Shown here: positions 57,141-64,000 of the stretch, piece after piece
Numbering within the stretch: the stretch's first letter is position 1
How the letters are laid out: every line of letters starts with the position of its first letter
From: Meandrina meandrites
Lineage: Eukaryota > Cnidaria > Anthozoa > Scleractinia > Meandrinidae
Reading direction: 5' to 3'
NCBI GenBank assembly: GCA_963693305.1
Contig: OY855904.1
Span: forward strand, 11,765,996 to 11,829,995
DNA: 64,000 nucleotides
Program-made: the position numbers and the translations under genes
Notes under the pieces: model-generated
Databases searched by the model: none
What the model saw: only the letters and a program-made list of their open reading frames with translations
Told to the model about the DNA's origin: nothing

Positions 57141-60100
57141 TCAGTCTTGCCAAGGTCCCCAACAGCCGTTCTTTTTAGCGGTTTCTCTTGCCTGGGGATC
57201 CCGTGGCTGATTGAGTGGTTTAACTGTGCTTTTTACGTAATACGCCATTCTCTCCTTTAGTTTCTGTACTACATCCGGGTACTTGCAACTTAAGTCGTTA
57301 CGCTCATTAGGGTCAGCGGTTATATTGTAAAGAGCTACTTCGATCCTTTCATGTTTCACGTCTTCATCCTACATCAAATTAAGGAAGAAAATATTAACCA
57401 AAGCAAAGCTGCTTCAGTTATTTATATTCATTATGATTCATAATAGAGAACTAATGAGAGTCCAATCGCTTACAGATATGTCCAGGATTGAACGCTAATG
57501 AGATGTACGTTCCTCATGATAGGCATCACAAAGTGTCCTCCTTAATAAAATTTCACCAAAACACACCGAATTCCGTCAAATATGAAGTAATATGAAAATG
57601 TCAAATAACCCAGGCAAACATGAAGTACTATTAAACAATACTTGCGTTCAATCCTGGACATAAGTGAAAGAGCAAGGAAATGTCAAATTGTTACATAACT
57701 TTAACCTTCAATGCAACCAAAAACTATGAGGTTAATATTAAGAAATTTCATAGGACATACCAACAACAAAATGGACTCAATTGCAAGTTCTCTATTGTAA
57801 TCATCATCATTTAACTGTAACCCAGTCCTTCCTTGCGTTAGCATCTCTTCCAGTTCAGGTGGCTTAAACCACGTGATATTGGGAACGTTTATCAGTATCT
57901 TCATGTGACCCACACGCAACGCGGACCCCTGAGTAGTATCAATGTTAATGAGGACTTCGTTTCTTGGTGAGGGTTTTCCTGAGCTGATTGTCTCCCATAC
58001 GTCAAAACCGTCAACGGGTTTGGGATATTTAGGATCGTAGCTTCCTCCTGAAGACGAAGAATTAATGTACTTTAATAAATAATTTTGCACCATCCAGGGT
58101 CATCCAGAAAAAAGCGCTCCCTGTAATTAAACGAGATGCGCGCGAAATTCCTCGCGTGTGATTCTCACCTGCCAGCTTGATAAGAGTTGGGTACCAGTCC
58201 GTCACGTGCAGCAGCTCTTTGATCTTGACACCTTTTTGTTCCAGTAAATTACCGTAGACAAATCCAGCCCCTCTAGCCCCTCCCTCCCAAACGGTGTGTT
58301 TTGTACCACGAAGTGGCCAGTTAAATCCTCCGGCACTAGGTAAACCGCCATTGTCTGTACTAAAGATAACGAGTGTGTCATCCCACAACCTTCAAAAAGG
58401 AACAGCTATTGTAAGCTTTCGGTCAAAAGTACAACCTCCAGTAGGTTCAGCCAGTTTTACCTTGTAAGGTTACGGCTGTAGAATGTGGTTTCTCTTTTCT
58501 GCATACACAGGTCATTCTTTTACAATGGAATTGGTCCGATAATGGTTATTATTTTCATAGTATAGTTACCCTTCCGAGGTGAAAACCTTGGTAATGTTTC
58601 CCACCGCCTCATCCAAGATGTCTACCATACCAGCGTAACGTCGCCTGGTTTCGTTTTTGATAAAACTGTATTTATTGACATGACGCTGAGGTGCTTCCAC
58701 TGGAAAATGAACGTTCTGAAATGCCATGTACAAGAACAGGGGTCGTGCTGGATCATGTGACTTAACTATCTTTTCCATCCTCTGAAAGTCAAATCAAAGA
58801 CGTTTCTAAGGGGGGTGGAGAGAGTGGGTAAGGAAGGATCTTACTCGTTAATATGCGTTATTGACCAAGCTTGAGGTCAAGATGGCTGGATATCGGCCAA
58901 GTTCTTTTTTAGCGTTTTTATGGACCGAGACGAGGTGACCGAACAAACTTGGTCAATAAATTAAGGATTAATTATATGGCCAAAAAAAAAGAGACCTGTT
59001 TCTTGCGGGACTGTCGCGGGAAATCCCAAGAGGGCAAGATAGGCCCATCTTGCCCGCTCGGGGAGCCAATCAGAATCCAGGATTCGTTTCATCTTGCCCT
59101 CTTGCGGATTCAGCTATATAATAATTATCTTTCAAAAACTCATTAATAATTCATAAAGAAAATACAAAAGAAATTAATGTTTAAGAAAAGACACGGCTAA
59201 GCTTTACGTCCAATTTTCTAGGCCAAAATACCCCAAATCTAAATACCGAAAATTCCGGTTATAAGCCCTGGGCTTACACAACTTCGCAAGGGGTTTTGGG
59301 TGGGCTTATTAGCGGAGGGGCTTAAATCCGGGGGGGGGGGCTTATAAGCGGAATAAAAAAAATGTTTCAAAACCAGCCACGGTAGTGTTGATCAAAATAG
59401 GTTTCTAAGTTAAAAAGGCAAAATAAAGCAGCATTTAAACCTGTTCAATACTGCCATCCAGCAGAGGGGGGCTTATATCTGGGGGAACTTATAACCGGAT
59501 GTATTTTTTTGTTTCCAGTTAGATGGGCCTTTAACCGGGGGGGGGGGGGGGGCTTATAAGCGGGGGGCTTATAACCGGAATTTAACGGTATTAGTGCAAG
59601 AATGAGTTGATCTACATCAGAAGATTTTGAAGCCGTTCAATAAATTCGCAGTTCGTGTTTTATCAAGTCTAAAACACTCGGCTGCGCCTCGTGTTTTTAA
59701 CTTGATAAAACACTGCTGCTCATTTATTAAACATTACTTAATGCTCGGATCCACACCGGTTTCCATCGTTTCACGGAAATCTGTCATCATCCTGTGCGAC
59801 AGGCTCGATTAGGGACTCAGGGACTCGACTCGACAGAGCGGCGGAAATCGAGCCTGCCTGTGCGAGTGATTCGAAACACCAGGCTCGCACTTTCGGCTCC
59901 CATGTAACCAGAAAGCGATCACGACTCCTTTTTTTCCTGGATCCGCGCCTGGTAACCTCCCTGGTGACCACCTGTAAACGGACACATGTAGCAAGCAAGA
60001 AGGGAAAAGCCCTGGGAACGAGGTTGTTCCTTAATTTACTGCCGCATTATCAACAAAACGTAAGGCCAACTATAAAGCATATATCGTTTGCTTAGAGGCA

Positions 60101-62292
60101 CTACTTATAGTTCTAGTGCCGTTGAAGGAAATTGCCATGAAAGAAAGTCACCTTTGTGTAGGCATACATGGCGTAAGTGCCATTCCAGTTTCTTGCAGGT
60201 TCTTCTCCGTCACGGAAATCTAAAAACCCTTCAACGGAGTGAGTGTAATGATCCTCTGATCCACTCCAGAATCCAAAGAACGTGTCAAATCCTCTTCTTG
60301 TCGGAACATAAGGCCACTTGTAGGAACCAAGATGCCACTTGCCTACCAAGTGAGTCGCGTAACCTACATTAGGGGAAACATTGTTCATAGGATAAAGATT
60401 AACTCGTAAATGTATGTCGCATATTAAGCACTCAGAAAAAATAATTGCTTTGAAGACCTTTGAATTATTCTTTGTTACTAGTAAATGTTTCCCCGCATTA
60501 ATGACACCCAGAAATCTTACCAACTTTTTTCAGTTCTTGAGGCAAAATACTATACTCTAACGGCAATCCAACAGGATTATCCACGTGTATTACACCATGT
60601 TGTACTCCTACCAAAACGAACAAAAGAAACATGTACAGCATATGGTCAAAAACATAAATATGAGAAAGATGGGGAAACACGAAACTTAAAGTCGATACAT
60701 TCTCGTCCCCAGAGCCTGCGATCCATTTGGACTGCGCCAGACCTCAGGCCGATCCCAATTTTTGAGCATACGCAGCGTACTCGTTCTGTATTTTTAGCCA
60801 ATTATATTTCTTAGATTTGACAACGAGTCTCTGGGGACAAGAATGACTTCGATGAAGAAATTCCCAACGGACATTTCTTCCAAATGCTGATATTCCAAAG
60901 AGAATTTTCGATGACCCAGAGTCTCGTGGTCACCATTTTAAGTGTCTGTTCCGGACCGATTTCTTGTAACTAGGCCCTATTAGGGTGGGTCCAAGAATCC
61001 CGTATTCTATTAGCTTTTAGCCTAAACATCCCATATCTCGTTTATTCCGGTGGTTTGTATCTTAACGTTTATGTTCGATATCCCCGATTCTCTTGCTAAG
61101 ATATCCCGTATCCAATTAATTTTTGTCCCAAATATCCCCTATCCCATTAACTTTTTACCCAAATATCCCGTATCCCTAAAACCCCTAATAGGGCCTCTGT
61201 AATGTCCGACAAAATTTTTAACGCTGTGATTAAAAAAAAACATGCATAGGAAATTAGAACTTTTATTTATTTCGTTTGCAAAACAGACAAAAGGACATTC
61301 ATATGAATGAGTTATAAGGGAGGGGAGGATTGTATGGTATTTGGACTGCACTGGCTTTACAGGACCCCCCCCCCCCCCCCCCCCCCCTTTTTTTTTACAG
61401 GTAATTAATGCTATGATCACAGCCGGCCCAATTCCATGATGGAGGTTTTCTTCTTTTCTTTTTTGCAGTTAAATCAGATTCAGAGTTGTGAACATTATGA
61501 TAGATAATAAATAGTAATTTTGACCTTATCTGTATGGGATTTTGCTCAGCGGTGGAAACTCAACTCTTCCGACAATTTGTATGCTCAGTTCTATAAGTCA
61601 TGACCAGTTCTTCTTTCATTTTTGTTTGACAGCTGGTATCCCTCTAGCCTCAGATAATCAGAGAAGCGCTAGAGCCTCCCAGCTTTTACAATTTTTCTGG
61701 TTTTCCGGCAATCCAGCCACAATTCTCCACGTGTATCTTTGTAGATTTGTATTTTCGATCGAAACCTTCCCAAATTAGCCGCGCATTTATGTCCAGAAGA
61801 TCCTCACCTCAGGGCCGTCGGGGAAAACGAATAAGGCCTGTATTGTTTCGAAACAGGTTATCAAGCCGCTCAAGCATTTCCAGTCCGACACTTTTAGATT
61901 TTTTAAAGTACGTCACGTATTAGTCGACTATTTAGTAACGAAGTATACAAAGTATACAGAGTATAGTATATCACAATTATTTTTGTACTTGACTACTTGA
62001 TCAGAGGAATACCTGTATGTATGGGGTACCTTCCAGTCATCAGAGCTGATCTTGTTGGTGTACACAGTGGTTGAACATAGTAGTTATCCAAGATCACTCC
62101 TTCACTGGCCAGCTTGTCGATATGAGGAGTCTTAATGACGGAGCCATGGAAGCCGACATCACTCCAGCCAAGATCATCCACGAGAATAAACAGAATGTGA
62201 GGACGTTTAGAGTTCTTCGAGCCGTGTGACAATACAGAATTGGAAAACAGAGTAAAAAGAAGTGCAGATGCTTGGCATAGGAAAACCGCCAT
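57141..62292 (-). CDS. ARSB: Arylsulfatase B-like ARSB-B2 (seven exons, 508 aa)
   Basis: Exons 62292-62013, 60607-60521, 60363-60152, 58781-58570, 58389-58169, 58047-57761 and 57368-57141 join in frame (1527 nt) with GT-AG introns. Signal peptide residues 1-22 or so; [12 protein letters not shown] with Asp39-40; [18 protein letters not shown] with Cys77 (formylglycine site) and Arg81; [84 protein letters not shown]; terminal NGCWGPWQD. All expected catalytic residues are visible. Predicted secreted or lysosomal sulfatase acting on sulfated glycans. Compared with group A, the signature is CTPTR, the exon 6 region is shorter, and the C-terminus ends WQD rather than WM. Upstream spacer and promoter modules are duplicated from B1. 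Confidence 0.92.
58966..59128. mobile_element. Possible MITE with AATTATAT-type ends
   Basis: AATTATATGGCC at the left and AGCTATATAATAATT at the right, enclosing inverted AAGAGGGCAAGAT / ATCTTGCCCTCTT blocks and CCATCTTGCCCGC. In ARSB-B2 intron 3. Confidence 0.5.
59242..59592. mobile_element. MITE with AATACCG / TTCCGGTTATAAG ends
   Basis: AATACCGAAAATTCCGGTT and AACCGGAATTTAACGGTATT are inverted ends. The interior is full of GGGGCTTATAAGCGG and G runs. A related copy is at 32470-32711. In ARSB-B2 intron 3. Confidence 0.75.
59655..59713. repeat. 14-bp perfect hairpin
   Basis: GTGTTTTATCAAGT and ACTTGATAAAACAC separated by about 31 bp that contains a further CTCGGCTGCGCCTCG pairing. In ARSB-B2 intron 3. 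Confidence 0.75.
60972..61196. mobile_element. MITE with AGGCCCTATTAGGG ends
   Basis: AGGCCCTATTAGGGTGGGT and AACCCCTAATAGGGCCT are inverted. The interior repeats ATCCCGTAT/ATCCCATAT units. In ARSB-B2 intron 1. Confidence 0.75.
61365..61387. repeat. Poly-C run (23 C) followed by poly-T
   Basis: C23 then T9 in ARSB-B2 intron 1. Confidence 0.9.
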
Positions 62293-62320
62293 GATTTTAC
62301 TAGTCCAAGGTATTACGCTA

Positions 62321-62336
62321 TATAAATGTTTGCATG
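62321..62336 (-). promoter_or_regulatory. TATA box plus octamer-like site upstream of ARSB-B2
   Basis: Minus strand ATGCAAAC then ATTTATATAG, about 30-44 bp before the start codon, matching the ARSB-B1 arrangement. Confidence 0.6.
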
Positions 62337-63550
62337 ACTATTACAATAAAATAGGGTCAAAGGCGAAACAAATCATATCATATCATATCTCAAATCATAT
62401 CAAAATCAAATCAAAATCATATCATATCATATAAATCAAATCATATCATAGCTTAACTGTCACTCATCACTCGCCTTGGAAAACGACGTTAACGGCCCGA
62501 TCGTAAGAGAACTGGGGAAGATTTTAGATTGAGTTTGTATAGCTATAGTATAATATTTGCATGACTATTATAAGTAGGGTCAAAGGCAAAGTAAATCATA
62601 TCATATGACCGTGACTAGACTTTCTAAAAGTCGTTCACTTCTGGTTTCCGGTTTGACAGCAGACCCCGAACTTCGCGCGTCGCGCTTGCTCTCGCACTTC
62701 GCGCTCTGTGGGCTCGACTTGTTTGTAGGCAAGTCTAGACCGTGACAACCTTATCTGTCACTCATCACTCGTCTTGGAAGAAAACGGCGTTAACAGCCCG
62801 ATCGTAACAATACTGTGGAAGATGTTAGGTTGAGTTTGTCTATAAAAGGTTCTGCTAAGGTAAGTGGATCAATAGTTTTCCATTTCACTTTTTTCAACTA
62901 AATTTATTATCGAAATGCCAAATGTAACGTATTTCTGCTTCATTATTTAAATAAAACCTAATGTTAACTCACCAAAGATAAATGTTAACACAAGTCAGTG
63001 TCAAGCACAAATTTTACATTCTGATATCCATCCCTGACTGCAATTTTAGTATCTTTGGGATAATTGAGCTATGTGCTCATATTTCTCAAAATATATATTA
63101 ATTATTGATTGGAAATAACACGTGCGTACACTTACAAAGCCTTGCAAAATAAAATATATTAGTGAATCTTGATTATATCCAAACGGCAGATCAAAATCAC
63201 TACTTGATGCAACAACTAAAATCCGTATATGAATACCACCACTGCACATACAACAGGCTACTCCTTATCAGCTTTAATCGCCTTATTACCCAAAATTATA
63301 CTTTATCTCAAACTTGTTCTTGTTGCTGTTGTTCGACAACTGAAATTGCACAGAAACGAGTATAGAGATAACTATTACAAAAAAAACCTCGAAATCACAG
63401 CCTCCAAAACATACACGCCGTCATTACTTTCACAATGCCCTGCGAGTCAGGTATATATAGTTTAAATGTTGCTCAAGGTAGTTAATTATTCCTTTTCTTG
63501 CTATATCCGAAAGCAATAGAATACTGAATACTGTATATATAAAGTCTTTA
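62334..63550. repeat. Duplicated B-group spacer (matches 56030-57140)
   Basis: From the promoter modules through ATTTTGCACGAAC-like unique DNA to GTATATATAGTTTAAATG and GAATACTGTATATATAAAG just before the next last exon, the two spacers are collinear and highly similar, with local indels (hairpin, microsatellite). This shows the B genes arose by unequal duplication of a unit of about 6.3 kb. Confidence 0.85.
62367..62450. repeat. ATCATATC/AAATC microsatellite
   Basis: About 80 bp of (AATCATATCATATC)-like repeats upstream of ARSB-B2. The ARSB-B1 spacer has only a few units at the same place (56075-56088), so it has expanded or contracted since duplication. Confidence 0.85.
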
Positions 63551-63778
63551 TCAGTCTTGCCAAGGTCCCCAACAGCCGTTCTTTTTAGCGGTTTCTCTTG
63601 CCTGGGGATCCGGTGGCTGATTGAGTGGTTTAACTGTGCTTTTTACGTAATACGCCATTCTCTCCTTTAGTTTCTGTACTACATCCGGGTACTTGCCACT
63701 TAAGTCGTTACGCTCATTAGGATCAGCGGTTATATTGTAAAGAGCTACTTCGATCCTTTCGTGTTTCACGTCTTCATC
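63551..63778 (-). CDS. ARSB: Arylsulfatase B-like ARSB-B3, last exon only
   Basis: A 228-nt exon identical in length and nearly in sequence to exon 7 of ARSB-B2: [43 protein letters not shown] then TGA. A GT-AG acceptor AG precedes it at 63779-63780. It has GKYPD where B2 has CKYPD, and QPPDP where B2 has QPRDP. The rest of the gene is beyond the window, so whether it is intact is unknown. Confidence 0.85.
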   Translation of the reverse strand, partial: DEDVKHERIEVALYNITADPNERNDLSGKYPDVVQKLKERMAYYVKSTVKPLNQPPDPQARETAKKNGCWGPWQD

Positions 63779-63854
63779 CTACATCAAATTAAAGAAGAGA
63801 AAATTGACCAAAACTGAGCTGCTTCAGTTATTTATATTCATTGTTATTCATAAT

Positions 63855-64000
63855 AGTCTGCTTACGAGCCTAGGGGCCCATCAGGCCGGAGCTTATCCCG
63901 GTTTCCGTAGCATGAAGCGACGAGGAGTATTGCTACTCCCCCCTGGATGGGATGCTAGCCCATCGCAGGGTTACCCCCAGTAGTAAATTCGCCGGTACCC
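63855..64000 (+). repeat. Interspersed repeat (GGATGGGATGCTAG family), right-edge copy
   Basis: GGGCCCATCAGGCCGGAGC, CCTGGATGGGATGCTAGCC and GCAGGGTTACCCCC, as at 5098-5215. It runs off the window inside ARSB-B3 intron 6. Confidence 0.65.

Overview
This window is eukaryotic nuclear DNA, most likely from an anthozoan cnidarian, probably a stony coral. That assignment is inference: genes are intron-rich with GT-AG introns, the best homologies I recognise are metazoan (WDR48, arylsulfatase B, a PRRT3/4-like seven-pass protein), and introns are crowded with short terminal-inverted-repeat elements, tRNA-derived SINEs and a tyrosine-recombinase retroelement, as in coral genomes. No bacterial-style operons or CRISPR arrays were seen.

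Layout. 1-11240 (minus): most of a WDR48/UAF1 gene, 14 exons reconstructed, with its C-terminal end beyond the left edge. About 360 bp of shared upstream DNA separates it from the first of at least five arylsulfatase-B-like (ARSB) genes. ARSB-A1 (11602-20897, plus) and ARSB-A2 (24045-32414, plus) are a tandem pair with seven exons each and 516 predicted residues each. 32415-38767 is intergenic and mostly MITEs. 38768-39805 (plus) is an intronless 345-aa seven-transmembrane PRRT3/4-like gene. From 40144 to the right edge lie three ARSB genes on the minus strand: B1 (40144-55999), B2 (57141-62292) and the last exon of B3 (63551-63778). Subfamilies A and B therefore converge on the PRRT-like gene.

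All ARSB copies share the same seven-exon plan and intron phases. The active-site motifs are visible in A1, A2, B1 and B2: metal-binding DD, the formylglycine Cys in CTP(A/T)R, GKWHLG, NVH, STDNGG, and the Lys before WEGG. B1 has a 4-nt deletion at the end of exon 2 that breaks the frame. Because exon 2 is a phase 1-1 exon, skipping it would restore the frame. B1 intron 3 also hosts a decayed DIRS-type retroelement of about 6 kb (gag with zinc knuckle, RT, RNase H, tyrosine recombinase) in the opposite orientation. That element is itself interrupted by a 1.26-kb DNA element.

The paralogous introns act as a natural insertion record. Several elements (a pogo-like MITE, tandem 366-bp MITEs, an interstitial telomeric repeat, SINEs) are present in one copy and absent from its sister. 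Functionally the array would supply secreted or lysosomal sulfatases acting on sulfated glycans; the neighbouring genes show no obvious pathway link. All exon boundaries were placed by eye from splice signals, phase and family similarity, without transcripts.
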